Positions 24,896 through 33,517 are shown, counted from the first letter of the stretch. The stretch: 64,000 nt of DNA from Bradyrhizobium sp. RD5-C2 (GCF_019972155.1 NZ_BOVL01000017.1:22719-86718), one strand, 5' to 3'. Numbers and translations: made by a program. Notes: a model not told the origin generated them from the letters alone.

Positions 24896-25930
24896 ATGAC
24901 CAAGACTGGACTGCCCATGCCGCCGGCCCCGCCAGCAAATCGTCGTCCCGTCGATGCCCATTGCGTCCGCCTGCTGACGAAGGCGGAGGATGCGGCGGCG
25001 GTCGCGCCCGTTGTCGAGGCCCATGCACTTTCGCGCGGGGATAACGACGTCCTGATCGAGGTGAAGGCCGCTGCGGTCAATCCGTCCGACGTCAAGGCCG
25101 CGACCGGGCTGATGCCCTATGCCGTCTTCCCGCGCACCTCGGGCCGCGACTACGCCGGCGTCGTGATCGACGGTCCGTCGGGCTTGGTCGGACGCGAGGT
25201 GTTCGGCTCATCCGGCGACCTCGGCATCCGCCGCGACGGCACCCACGCCACCCATCTGGTGGTCGAGGCCGATGCCGTGGTGGAAAAGCCCGCCGGCATC
25301 TCCTGGGATGAGGCCGCCGGGATCGGCGTGCCGTTCGTCACCGCGATGGAAGGCCTGCGTCGCGCCGGCGTGCCGAAGGCGGGCGAGATCGTGCTGGTGA
25401 TGGGCGTCAACGGCAAGGTCGGTCAGGCCGCCGTTCAGATCGCGAGCTGGCACGGCGCGCGCGCGATCGGCGTGGTGCGCAAGAGCGAGCCCTATGAGGG
25501 CCACAGCAATTCGCCGGTCGAGGTGATCGACGCCTCCGCCACCGATGTCGCCGCGCGGGTGCGCGAACTGACCGGCGGCAAGGGCGCCGACATCGTCTAC
25601 AACACGGTCGGCGATCCGTATTTTCAGGCCGCGCACAAGTCGCTGGCGCTGCGCGGCCGGCAGATCCTGATCGCGGCGGTCGATCGCATCGTGCAGTTCA
25701 ACATCCTCGAATTCTATCGCGGCCAGCACACCTATGTCGGCATCGACACGCTTGCGCTGTCGTCGGTTGCGACCGGCGAGGTGTTGCGCGAGCTCGCGCC
25801 GGGCTTTGCCAGCGGACATCTGAAGCCGTTTCCGATCAGGCCAAGCGCGATCTATCCGCTGGCACAGGCCAAGGCGGCGTTTGTTGCCGTGGCAGGCTCG
25901 TCGCGCGACCGCGTGATTTTGCGACCATGA
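24896..25930 (+). CDS. Quinone oxidoreductase-like medium-chain dehydrogenase/reductase
   Basis: The 344-residue MDR-superfamily protein lacks the zinc ligands of alcohol dehydrogenases and resembles NADPH:quinone oxidoreductases. It has AAAVNPSDVKAATG near the N-terminus, GRDYAGVVIDGPSGLVGREV in the catalytic domain, and the Rossmann motif VMGVNGKVGQAAVQIASWHG (about residues 168-187). The start is uncertain: the ATG at 24896 has no good ribosome site and sits at the end of a GC-rich palindrome, and an in-frame ATG at 24917 is possible. Its role in the phenylacetate cluster is not clear. Confidence 0.82.
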   Translation: MTKTGLPMPPAPPANRRPVDAHCVRLLTKAEDAAAVAPVVEAHALSRGDNDVLIEVKAAAVNPSDVKAATGLMPYAVFPRTSGRDYAGVVIDGPSGLVGREVFGSSGDLGIRRDGTHATHLVVEADAVVEKPAGISWDEAAGIGVPFVTAMEGLRRAGVPKAGEIVLVMGVNGKVGQAAVQIASWHGARAIGVVRKSEPYEGHSNSPVEVIDASATDVAARVRELTGGKGADIVYNTVGDPYFQAAHKSLALRGRQILIAAVDRIVQFNILEFYRGQHTYVGIDTLALSSVATGEVLRELAPGFASGHLKPFPIRPSAIYPLAQAKAAFVAVAGSSRDRVILRP

Positions 25931-25936
25931 CCTACC

Positions 25937-26018
25937 GTCATTGCGAGGAGCAAAGCGACGAAGCAATCCATTCTCTGTCGTGTGATAGTATGGATTGCTT
26001 CGCTTCGCTCGCAATAAC
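25937..26018. repeat. Dispersed palindromic repeat, family A (copy 2)
   Basis: GTCATTGCGAGGAGCAAAGC...GAAGCAATCCA is mirrored by TGGATTGCTTC...GCTCGCAATAAC with a 20-bp divergent loop. It lies between the oxidoreductase and the YeeE-like transporter gene, both on the + strand. The outer stem carries one mismatch (AATAAC rather than AATGAC). Confidence 0.88.
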
Positions 26019-26039
26019 GAAGGCAATTGAAGGATTGTT

Positions 26040-27095
26040 ATGGACACCGCCACCATCGTCATCCTCGCCGCCCTGATCATCGGCCTGATCTATGGCTCGG
26101 TCGGGCTCGTCAGCGGCTTCTGCATGATGAGCGGCCTGCGCGGCTGGTGGGCTGACGGTGACGGCCGGCTGGTGCGCACCTACGCGCTGGCGATGGGGGT
26201 TGCGATCGCGGCGTCGCAGCTGCTGGCGGCGGCCGGCCTCGTCGATCTCGGCAAGTCAATTTATCTGCAACCGTCCTTCTCGGCGCCTGTGATGTTCCTC
26301 GGCGGGCTGTTGTTCGGCTACGGCATGGTGCTGTCGAATGGCTGCGGCTCGCGCGCGCTGGTGCTGCTCGGGCGCGGCAATCTGCGCTCCTTTGTGGTCG
26401 TGATCGTGCTCGGCATCTTTGCCGAGATGACGCTGAAGGGCCTGATCGCGCCCATGCGGATCGCGATGGTGCAGGCCTCGCAGGCCACAGTATCAGCCAA
26501 TTCGGTGCCGGCGCTGCTGGCTAGCCTCGGCCTCGGCGCGGTGCCGGCGCGGATGGTCGCCGCCTCGGTGCTCGCGGCGGTCCTGATCATCTTCGCCTTT
26601 GCCCATGCGCCGTTCCGCAAGTCGCCGGGCCAGATCGCGGCCGGCCTGATCGTCGGCCTGCTGGTGGCGGGCGGCTGGTACGCGACCGGCTATCTCGGCG
26701 CCGATGATTTCAATCCGGTGCCGGTGACCTCGCTCACCTTCATCGCGCCGATCGCCGACGCGCTGCAATATGTGATGCTGTCGACCGGCTCGACGCTCAA
26801 TTTCGGCATCGTCACAGTGTTCGGCGTGTTCGCCGGCAGCCTGGTCACCGCTGTTACCACCGGGCGCTTCCAGTTCGAAGGCTATCGGTCGCCGCAGCAC
26901 ATGCTGCGCTCGGCAAGCGGTGCCGCGCTGATGGGCGCGGGCGGCGTGATGGCGTTCGGCTGCTCGGTGGGGCAGGGGCTCACTGGCTTGTCGACGCTGT
27001 CGCTGTCGTCCTTCATCGCGATCGCCGGCATCATGCTCGGCACCGGCGCCGGCCTGCGCGGCGCCTTGCGGGTCAGGCCGCTCGCGACGGCCTAG
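26040..27095 (+). CDS. YeeE/YedE (DUF395) family transporter, thiosulfate-type sulfur uptake
   Basis: The 351-residue polytopic membrane protein has about nine hydrophobic segments and duplicated halves. Conserved cysteines sit at Cys28 (LVSGFCMMSG), Cys102 (LSNGCGSRALVLL) and Cys308 (AFGCSVGQGLTG), the positions expected for TsuA-type thiosulfate carriers that relay the substrate along cysteines. The ATG at 26040 lies just after a family A palindrome, and there is no strong ribosome site. The last 130 bp of the gene and 79 bp downstream are repeated at 30571-30779, see there. Selenium or another sulfur compound is an alternative substrate. Confidence 0.87.
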   Translation: MDTATIVILAALIIGLIYGSVGLVSGFCMMSGLRGWWADGDGRLVRTYALAMGVAIAASQLLAAAGLVDLGKSIYLQPSFSAPVMFLGGLLFGYGMVLSNGCGSRALVLLGRGNLRSFVVVIVLGIFAEMTLKGLIAPMRIAMVQASQATVSANSVPALLASLGLGAVPARMVAASVLAAVLIIFAFAHAPFRKSPGQIAAGLIVGLLVAGGWYATGYLGADDFNPVPVTSLTFIAPIADALQYVMLSTGSTLNFGIVTVFGVFAGSLVTAVTTGRFQFEGYRSPQHMLRSASGAALMGAGGVMAFGCSVGQGLTGLSTLSLSSFIAIAGIMLGTGAGLRGALRVRPLATA

Positions 27096-27174
27096 GGCGT
27101 GTACTCATAACCGTCGGCTTCCAGTCATAAAGCGGAAGTTGCCCGGTTCGGCAGTTATCGGCGGCTGATGACCC
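26966..27174 (+). repeat. 209-bp direct repeat, left copy (3' end of the YeeE-like gene and downstream DNA)
   Basis: This block aligns without gaps to 30571-30779 (offset 3605 bp) with 19 mismatches, about 91% identity. It includes the last 43 codons of the transporter gene and 79 bp beyond the stop. In the coding part nine bases differ but only one changes an amino acid (Leu to Arg), so both copies evolved as functional coding sequence before coming together. Confidence 0.93.
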
Positions 27175-27269
27175 TGAGCGGAAGTCGAGACCGCCACCAT
27201 CTCGGGCCGCCGGACATCTGATGTTCGAGCAACGCAGCTCCCGCCAATTTCATCAGCTGTCAGTGTGCC

Positions 27270-29228
27270 CTATTGGGCGAGCGCGCCGCGTTGCTCCCAT
27301 GGTCCCGGATTGAGAACCGCGCCGTTGACTTTGCCGGCTGTGTCTCTGACGAAGGCAATCCGCGTGCGATCGCCACTCTCGACTTGGAATTCATCCTTCG
27401 AGCGAACCGCCACGGGCGTCGGCCGGCCCTTGTCGAAATCGAGGATTGACCAACCGCCTGTCGCCTCGACGACGAGCTTGCCGTCTACGACACTGACTTG
27501 AAGCGCGACACTCTGCGCGGGAACCGCCTCCCGGGCAAAGGCAACAACGAGCGGACCTCTCTGCGTCGCGCGGATGATCTTGAACTTGATCGCGGCGTTG
27601 ACCGGACCTGAAATCCGACGAAAGGCCGCCTCCAAGGTCAGGCCCTTGATCGACTTGTCGTCGATCGCTGTGATGAGATCTCCCGCCATGACGCCTGCTT
27701 TCGCGGCAGGGCCGGTATCGGCCAATTTGATCACCCTGAGGCCATCGGTGCCCGCGATAACGGACTCAAGACCGGTCCAGCCGTTGCCGTCGGCGATCGA
27801 GGTCTGTCTGTCCAGCGAACTTGCAGACCCGCCGAAAGCGTAACGTCCGACATATTCGGCGAGCGCGCCGGCATTTCCTTGCCCGGAGGCAACCGGCGCC
27901 GGCGCTTCAGGCACATTCAGCGCCGCATAGGGTAGACGCCGGATGGCATTGAAGTAGAAACCGTTCTCGCTGTGCTCGCTCCGCTGCATCATCATCACCA
28001 AAATCAGCTTCTGCACCGGATCAACCGAGAAAAATGTGCCCCAGCTTCCCTGCCAGTTGAAGCTTCCGACTGCGCCCGGAATGTAGCTGAAATCGGGGCT
28101 GGTGCGGACTGCGAAACCGAGCCCCCAGCCCGTACCGAAGGCCGGACCGACTTCATGCCCCGCAATGTGCATTTTGGGCGGCAGCGAATTCGTCGTCATC
28201 AGCCGGACCGTTTCGGGCTTCAAGATACGCACGCCGTCAAGCTCGCCGCCGTTGAGCAGCATCTGGCAGAAGCGCAGAAAATCAGGAACCGTGGAGACGA
28301 TGCCTCCGCCGCCCGAGAAGAACGTCTGCGGCTTGCCGACGTCGCCATTCGCGAAAGGGGGTTGGGGCTGCGGCCCCGGCACGGCGACGAGACGGGCAAG
28401 CTTGTCCTGCGGTACCGAGAAGCCGCTATCGACCATATGCAGCGGCGCGAAGAGGCGGCTTTGCAGAAACTGATCGAAGGGCTGTCCCGACACGACTTCA
28501 ATGACGCGGCCGAGCACGTCGTAGCCGATGGCATATTCCCAGACTTCGCCCGGCTGGTGCAGAAGCGGCAGGGCGCCGAGGCTCGCGACGAAGTCCGCGA
28601 TAGGCTTGTCGCGCCGGAACGGCGCCCTGGCGCCGTACAGTACGTGAATCGCGGCATTCTCAAATCCGGGATCGGCGTAGTCCGGCGAAGCATAAACGAG
28701 GCCGGACGTATTGCGCAGCAGGTCCCGGATCGTCATCGCACGCTTCGCCGGTTCAAAAATATTCCGCGCAACATCCGAGAGGATCGGATCCCCGGTGACC
28801 GGATCCTTTTTGACGACCTGCATATCCCTGAGCTCCGGCAGATACTGGGCCACGGGAGCATCAAGGTCGAGCTTGCCTTCATCGACCAGCATCATGGTGG
28901 CGACGCTGGTGATTTGCTTGGACATCGATCCGATGCGGAAGATCGAATCCGGCCGCATCGGCGTTTTCTTGTCCTGGTCCTCGAAGCCGGTAGCTTGCAA
29001 ATAGGCGAGCTTGCCGCCCCGAGCGATCCCCACGACAAAACCGGAAGGGTCGCCTTTTTCGCTCTGCGCTTCGAACCAGGAGGTCATGCGCGCCAATCGC
29101 CGCGCCGAAAAGCCGAGCGCGCCCGGGTCGCCGACAGTCTGCAAATCGTCGGCAAGCGCCGCCCCTGCTGGACCGAGTGTAAGCGCCGCCAGCGCGGCCA
29201 ATAGAACGACAAACCGCTGATTCCGCAT
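27270..29228 (-). CDS. Secreted class C beta-lactamase-like serine hydrolase with C-terminal PDZ domain
   Basis: The 652-residue protein has a signal peptide (VVLLAALAALTLGPAGAALA). The serine hydrolase / AmpC-like domain follows, with SxxK at IGSMSKQIT (Ser101-Lys104), the tyrosine loop near WEYAIGYDVLGR and the C-terminal part GTGWGLGFAVRTSPDF ... GSFNWQGSWGTFFSVDP. A PDZ-like domain follows at about residues 500-570 (RVIKLADTGPAAKAGVMAGD, LITAIDDKSIKGL), then a beta-rich tail. Esterase or peptidase action in the periplasm is likely; true beta-lactamase activity is not implied. The gene sits between the 209-bp direct repeats, next to a membrane AraC regulator on the same strand. Confidence 0.88.
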   Translation of the reverse strand: MRNQRFVVLLAALAALTLGPAGAALADDLQTVGDPGALGFSARRLARMTSWFEAQSEKGDPSGFVVGIARGGKLAYLQATGFEDQDKKTPMRPDSIFRIGSMSKQITSVATMMLVDEGKLDLDAPVAQYLPELRDMQVVKKDPVTGDPILSDVARNIFEPAKRAMTIRDLLRNTSGLVYASPDYADPGFENAAIHVLYGARAPFRRDKPIADFVASLGALPLLHQPGEVWEYAIGYDVLGRVIEVVSGQPFDQFLQSRLFAPLHMVDSGFSVPQDKLARLVAVPGPQPQPPFANGDVGKPQTFFSGGGGIVSTVPDFLRFCQMLLNGGELDGVRILKPETVRLMTTNSLPPKMHIAGHEVGPAFGTGWGLGFAVRTSPDFSYIPGAVGSFNWQGSWGTFFSVDPVQKLILVMMMQRSEHSENGFYFNAIRRLPYAALNVPEAPAPVASGQGNAGALAEYVGRYAFGGSASSLDRQTSIADGNGWTGLESVIAGTDGLRVIKLADTGPAAKAGVMAGDLITAIDDKSIKGLTLEAAFRRISGPVNAAIKFKIIRATQRGPLVVAFAREAVPAQSVALQVSVVDGKLVVEATGGWSILDFDKGRPTPVAVRSKDEFQVESGDRTRIAFVRDTAGKVNGAVLNPGPWEQRGALAQ

Positions 29229-29270
29229 GGAGATCCCCGTTGGCGCAGCTACTGCGAGGAAGGATCGCCA

Positions 29271-30434
29271 TCAGTCTGTCGAATGTTTTCGATTGCTTCT
29301 CGCCGATTCCTGCAAACCGGCTGGCCGATTCCTCAACTCGACTGGCCGATCTTCAATCGATCGCTTTACCGGGGCTGCATTTCCCGCCATTGCGAGACGG
29401 CGGAATTCGGTTGGGGTCAAACTGGTCGCCGCCTTGAAGGCGCGGTTGAACGGCCCGATCGACTGGAAACCTGTGTCCATGGCAATTGTCAGCACCGGGA
29501 CTTCCACTTGTTCAGGGTCGACCAGCGCTGCCTTGGCTTCCCCGATCCGGTAATGATTGAGGAACGCATTGAAATTGCGATAACTGAGGCCCTCGTTGAT
29601 GAGTTGCCGCAGCCGGTACTCCGGCACGCCAAGCTCGACGGATAGCAATTTGATGGTCAACCCCTCACGCCGGTAGATGCGCTCGACGGTCATGAGCTGT
29701 TCCAACCGGCGCAGGAGAGCCGGTTCAATCGTTGCGTCAGACGCCTTGGTTGGCGCGCTGGAGGGGGCGTTTGCGGCGGGCAGCAGGATCGAACCTTTCC
29801 GCGTCCCCGCCTCCAGCAGATTCCATGTGCTCAAACCAGCTAACGCGAACAGAACGAAGGCGTTGGCGACGCTAGTCATGGAAAAAGTGGGATGCGAGGG
29901 CTGCTCCAGGAAGCTCAAGTAAGAGTTGAGAACGGTTTGGGCCGACGCGCCGATCAGGACGACCAGCCGGAGCCCACGCCGGCCTTGCACAAGGTCCGCC
30001 GGCCAAGTGACAAGCGTCTGCGCCACCGCCAACAGGGCCAGGCCGAGAGAGGCAAACGACAGCGTGCGCTCGATCGCAAGCTCGAGCGCTGCCGATCTTG
30101 TGACTCCGCTGGCGTCCAGCCACTGAGCGACGGCGACGGCCGCCCACAAGACGCCATGCCAAGGCCGTGGTACGAAATCGTCATCGAAGGCAGCACGCGC
30201 CCATAGCCAGAACACGACACTGTTCGCGCTGGACAACGCCAGTAGCAACAGGCCCCACCACGCAAATGGCCGCGGGAACGTGGGCGCCGAGCAGACCATC
30301 GAAGCCGCGGCGCCGATTGCGAGCGCGGCGCCCAGCAGTGCGGCCGTGCTATCGCGGCGATCGCGTAGCGCCATGGCTGCGATCAGCAGGCACAATGCTA
30401 TGACGGCGCCTCGTAACCCGAGGTCAATCGACAT
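29271..30434 (-). CDS. Membrane-anchored AraC-family transcriptional regulator
   Basis: The protein has 387 residues from the ATG at 30434; a TTG at 30470 would add 12. The N-terminal half holds about six hydrophobic segments (for example AVIALCLLIAAMAL, PFAWWGLLLLALSSANSVVF, NAFVLFALAGLSTWNLL). A linker rich in Ala/Ser follows, then an AraC HTH domain (LLSVELGVPEYRLRQLINEG and TIAMDTGFQSIGPFNRAFKA, TSLTPTEFRRLA). Such proteins sense an envelope signal and act on a neighbouring gene. Here that is the secreted serine hydrolase 42 bp downstream, so the two are probably one operon. The gene is inside the repeat-flanked segment. Confidence 0.85.
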   Translation of the reverse strand: MSIDLGLRGAVIALCLLIAAMALRDRRDSTAALLGAALAIGAAASMVCSAPTFPRPFAWWGLLLLALSSANSVVFWLWARAAFDDDFVPRPWHGVLWAAVAVAQWLDASGVTRSAALELAIERTLSFASLGLALLAVAQTLVTWPADLVQGRRGLRLVVLIGASAQTVLNSYLSFLEQPSHPTFSMTSVANAFVLFALAGLSTWNLLEAGTRKGSILLPAANAPSSAPTKASDATIEPALLRRLEQLMTVERIYRREGLTIKLLSVELGVPEYRLRQLINEGLSYRNFNAFLNHYRIGEAKAALVDPEQVEVPVLTIAMDTGFQSIGPFNRAFKAATSLTPTEFRRLAMAGNAAPVKRSIEDRPVELRNRPAGLQESARSNRKHSTD

Positions 30435-30570
30435 CAAACCGCTGGTGCCCACTCTCGGAAATACTCCCAAGTGCCATTGTTGAGCCGCGCAGGCTCGCTC
30501 ATACGCCCTGGGCGCAACTGATGTCGAGTCGTCAGATAATCTCGAAGCGGCTACGAACTGAAAGAGCCCC

Positions 30571-30779
30571 GGTCGGGCAGGGGCTGACCGGCCTGTCGAC
30601 GCTGTCGCTGTCGTCCTTCATCGCGATCGCCGGCATCATGCTCGGCACCGGCGCCGGCCGGCGCGGCGCACTCCGGGTCCGGCCGCTCGCGACGGCCTAG
30701 CGCGTGTACAAATAACCGTCGGCTTCCAGGCATGAAACGGAAGTTGCCCAGTTCGGTAGCTATCGGCGGCTTATGACCC
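30571..30779 (+). repeat. 209-bp direct repeat, right copy, containing a YeeE gene remnant
   Basis: This is the right-hand copy of 26966-27174. Its first 130 bp (30571-30700) read in frame as the last 42 residues of the YeeE-like transporter (VGQGLTGLSTLSLSSFIAIA onward, ending ATA and a TAG stop), with no start codon or upstream gene body, so it is a pseudogene fragment. It lies in the 572-bp stretch 30435-31006, which otherwise shows no gene. The remaining 230 bp before the DUF4239 gene hold no feature I can support. Confidence 0.92.
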
Positions 30780-31006
30780 AAGGTGGACCTCGTGCAGCCT
30801 CAGGGGTAACCGGACGCCGAGATTTATGGTATAGGCCCTAGAAATCGTCGACCGCATCTTCGAACGTTTCTAGAAATCGCTGACGCCTGCCTCATTTATG
30901 CTGGCTATTCAAACGATCCGTACGCTTAACCAATAAACGCCATTCCAATCGGCGCGACGCATCTCGGCGCTCGTGCCCGAAGCTGGGCCGCGAAACGGGG
31001 GGAACG

Positions 31007-31795
31007 ATGAGCGACTGGTTCCATGAACTGCCCATTTCGTGGATGTCACTCCTCGTTTTCGGCTTTACCTATGTGCGTACATTCGCCATCCATGTCGGCG
31101 TTGCGGCGCTGGCGAGGCGCGGATACGCCAAATCGTTCAAGGCCGTTTCTCCGGGCATGCTGTCCCCGCTCGGTGTAATTTTCGGCCTGTTTGTCGCGTT
31201 CACAGCTGCGCAGGTCTGGAGCGACAATGACCGCGCCAGCGCAGCAGTGACCCATGAGGCGAGCGCGTTGAGAACCGCGCTCGTCGTCGCAGCGAGTCTT
31301 CCAGCCGAGCAGGAAGCCAAATTGCACGATCTCATCCGAGCTTACGCTCATGAAACTGCGACCATGGAATGGCCCATGATGGCGCACCGAAACGCATCGC
31401 TCAATGTGACTCCGCTCCCCATTCAGGAGGCGCTGCAACTCGTTCTCTCATCCCCCGCCATCAACTCCGGGCAGCAAGCGGCGCAACGTGAGATCACAAA
31501 CGCAATCGAAGCTGCTCTTGATGCGCGCAGACAACGGATCATCGTGAGCCGGGCGGAGGTCAACGCTGTGAAATGGTCCTGCCTTTACTTGCAGGCTATC
31601 TGCGCCCTGTTGGCAATCGCGCTGGTTCACTGCGATGATCGGCTTTCATCGTTGATAGCGCTGGGGTTGTTTGCGACCGGCACGGCCGCCTCGGTCTTGC
31701 TTATCGCTGCGCATGATCGGCCGTTTGTCGGACAGATCGCGGTCACGCCGGATCCGTTGCTGCAGATCATATCGGAGCCCGTAACAAAGCGCTGA
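31007..31795 (+). CDS. DUF4239 (bestrophin-like domain) membrane protein
   Basis: The 262-residue protein has two hydrophobic segments near the N-terminus (WMSLLVFGFTYVRTFAIHVG and MLSPLGVIFGLFVAFTAAQV), a helical soluble domain, and two near the C-terminus (LYLQAICALLAIALVHC, LIALGLFATGTAASVLLIAA). Order and spacing match the DUF4239 family, whose function is unknown. GGGGGGAACG precedes the ATG. Base composition looks less GC-rich than flanking genes. It lies between the repeat-flanked segment and an integrase pseudogene, consistent with acquired DNA. Confidence 0.82.
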   Translation: MSDWFHELPISWMSLLVFGFTYVRTFAIHVGVAALARRGYAKSFKAVSPGMLSPLGVIFGLFVAFTAAQVWSDNDRASAAVTHEASALRTALVVAASLPAEQEAKLHDLIRAYAHETATMEWPMMAHRNASLNVTPLPIQEALQLVLSSPAINSGQQAAQREITNAIEAALDARRQRIIVSRAEVNAVKWSCLYLQAICALLAIALVHCDDRLSSLIALGLFATGTAASVLLIAAHDRPFVGQIAVTPDPLLQIISEPVTKR

Positions 31796-31975
31796 GCGAA
31801 TGAGGGTCTGAAGTGTTACTTGGCGCTGATTCACATCCTTTTCCGGCGCGCTAGGACCATTTCCAGCGTGGCCGAAAATGTTCCGGCCCGCTATCTACCA
31901 GTTGCGCGGTTTTGCCCCCAGTTGCGGCCTGCGCCATCTCATGTCACCTGTTGGCCCGAAGCGTCGGAGGCAGGT

Positions 31976-32002
31976 CGGGCAGAGTATTGTCCGCTCTGCC
32001 CG
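31976..32002. terminator. Hairpin after the integrase pseudogene
   Basis: CGGGCAGAG (31976-31984) and CTCTGCCCG (31994-32002) form a perfect 9-bp stem with a 9-nt loop. It starts 7 bp beyond the stop codon of the integrase remnant (read on the - strand) and lies at a convergent junction. There is no T tract, so termination is only probable. Confidence 0.5.
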
Positions 32003-32008
32003 GGCACT

Positions 32009-32336
32009 TCAGACGTCAACCTGTTCCGCTATGGCCAAGGCGTCATCGACCTCAATGCCGAGATATCGGACGGTGCTTTCAATCTTGGTATGACCGAGCA
32101 AGAGCGCCCGGCGCAAGGTCATTGACTTTCAAAGCTACGACGTCACAGCCGCGCAGCTTGCTGTCGATGGCGACGTTGAACAGTGCCAGATCCCTCATTC
32201 GGCCTTCGACCTCGAGCTTGGTTCGGATTGACCAGACGTGCTTCGGACGGAGCGGCGGCTTTGCGCCGACGATCCTCCCCTTGTTCCAAGGAACGTGTTT
32301 CGAGACGGCCGGGATGGTGCTTGCGATATCAGTCAT
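32009..32336 (-). pseudogene. Tyrosine recombinase/integrase, internally deleted
   Basis: The start is intact: ATG at 32336 with the strong ribosome site GAGGAGGT. The first about 74 codons match a phage/island-type tyrosine integrase (SKHVPWNKG, IRTKLEVEGRMRDLALFNVA, IDSKLRGCDVVALKVNDL). The reading then jumps, in another frame, to the C-terminal end LLLGHTKIESTVRYLGIEVD ... AIAEQVDV and a TGA at 32009-32011. The retained tail has the box-II His and the Tyr nucleophile. The middle, with the catalytic arginines, is gone (about 100 codons by comparison with remembered family members), and the frame is broken. It must be inactive. Confidence 0.85.
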
Positions 32337-32560
32337 GTTGACCTCCTCAGCTAGTGAGGCCGGCCATGTTCAGCCCGGAGCCCTTCCAATCCCGCGTCCG
32401 CTTCGAGACGATTGGAGACGTACTTGCGTCCAATTCGAGCGACGGCAGGACCGATCTTGACCCGAAGCGGACTCCTGAGCCAAGCATTCATCTCTGCCGA
32501 TCGCCGACGAGGCCGTATCCTGATGATTTGACCTAGGTCACCAAGGCTGGATCCGGCAGG

Positions 32561-33472
32561 TCATCTGCCATTGCGACTCGAGACCTGAAACTTGATCTCA
32601 TCCAGCTTTGAGAGCAGAAACTTCAGCATCGGTGAACCGTTAGCCTCGTTGTAACCGATCACCAGATCGACCATCGGTGCTCCCTGTATCGGACGGCTAA
32701 TGATGGTTTTCGGCAGCAGATTTTGCGCATAGAGCGGAAGCAGGCTGATGCCGCCGGTCGAGGCAATCAGTGAGACCGCCATTGCCAGATTTTCTGCCTG
32801 ATGCGCAGGCTTGATCGTCAGTCCGTGGCGCTTGAAGAACCTCTCGATCGCGGTTCGCAAGACCAGCGCCCGCACCGGGGACACGCCGACATACACTTCA
32901 TTCGCCAGATCCTGGGGCCGGATCGCGCTGCGCGCGGCGAGCGGATGGTCGCTAGGCATAAAGGCCAGCACCGGATCCTGTCTTAGCAACTTGAATTGCA
33001 AGCCCGCGGCGTGCTTCTCCGGACGGAGGAACGCCAGGTCGATCATGCCGCGCACCAGTCCGGCGGCGAGGTCGGGCGAGTCTTCGCTACGGATCGTGAT
33101 TTCGGTGCTTTGCAGCTTGCTGCGCAGGATGTTCATCACGGCCGGAAGCCAATCCATTTCGTAGCCGGTGAGAAATCCGATCGTGATGGCCGATTTCTCC
33201 GGTTGAGCAGCGCGGCGAGCGGCTTCCGCGGCGGCCTCGACCTGCAGTAGAGCCACTCGGGCATGGTCAAGGAACACACGCCCGGATGGAGTCAGTTCGA
33301 TGCCGCGCGGTCCGCGCACGAACAGCTGCACGCCGAGCTCCAGCTCGAGATCGTGGATCTGACGGCTCAGTGATGGCTGCGCGGTGTGCAGACGCTTTTC
33401 GGCCGCAACCGAGAAGCTACCCTCCTCGGCTACCGCGACGAAATAACGGAGGTGTCGTAGCTCCATATCCAT
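32561..33472 (-). CDS. LysR-family transcriptional regulator
   Basis: The 303-residue regulator has the LysR winged HTH at residues 1-62 (MELRHLRYFVAVAEEGSFSV, then LHTAQPSLSRQIHDLE) and a periplasmic-binding-like effector domain. It is divergent from an SDR-SDR-GST gene cluster, and the 171-bp intergenic region holds two T-N11-A palindromes, so it probably regulates that cluster and itself. The effector is unknown. The segment between this gene and the integrase remnant (32337-32560) contains no supportable gene. Confidence 0.92.
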   Translation of the reverse strand: MDMELRHLRYFVAVAEEGSFSVAAEKRLHTAQPSLSRQIHDLELELGVQLFVRGPRGIELTPSGRVFLDHARVALLQVEAAAEAARRAAQPEKSAITIGFLTGYEMDWLPAVMNILRSKLQSTEITIRSEDSPDLAAGLVRGMIDLAFLRPEKHAAGLQFKLLRQDPVLAFMPSDHPLAARSAIRPQDLANEVYVGVSPVRALVLRTAIERFFKRHGLTIKPAHQAENLAMAVSLIASTGGISLLPLYAQNLLPKTIISRPIQGAPMVDLVIGYNEANGSPMLKFLLSKLDEIKFQVSSRNGR

Positions 33473-33487
33473 GCCTCAAAAGTATAT

Positions 33488-33517
33488 TTCGAACCCTACG
33501 AAGTCTTTCTCAAAGAC
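33488..33517. promoter_or_regulatory. Tandem LysR-type (T-N11-A) boxes
   Basis: TTCG-AACCCTA-CGAA (33488-33502) and GTCTTT-CTC-AAAGAC (33503-33517) are adjacent inverted repeats. Each contains T-N11-A (T33489/A33501 and T33504/A33516), the consensus for LysR binding. They start 16 bp upstream of the lysR start codon, between it and the divergent SDR gene. Confidence 0.6.

Noticed and set aside
30551..30781. 76-codon open frame on the - strand
   Set aside because: It is antisense to the duplicated YeeE gene end and explained by that repeat.
32354..32536. 60-codon open frame between the integrase remnant and lysR
   Set aside because: No ribosome site, no recognisable motif, and composition like the surrounding non-coding DNA.
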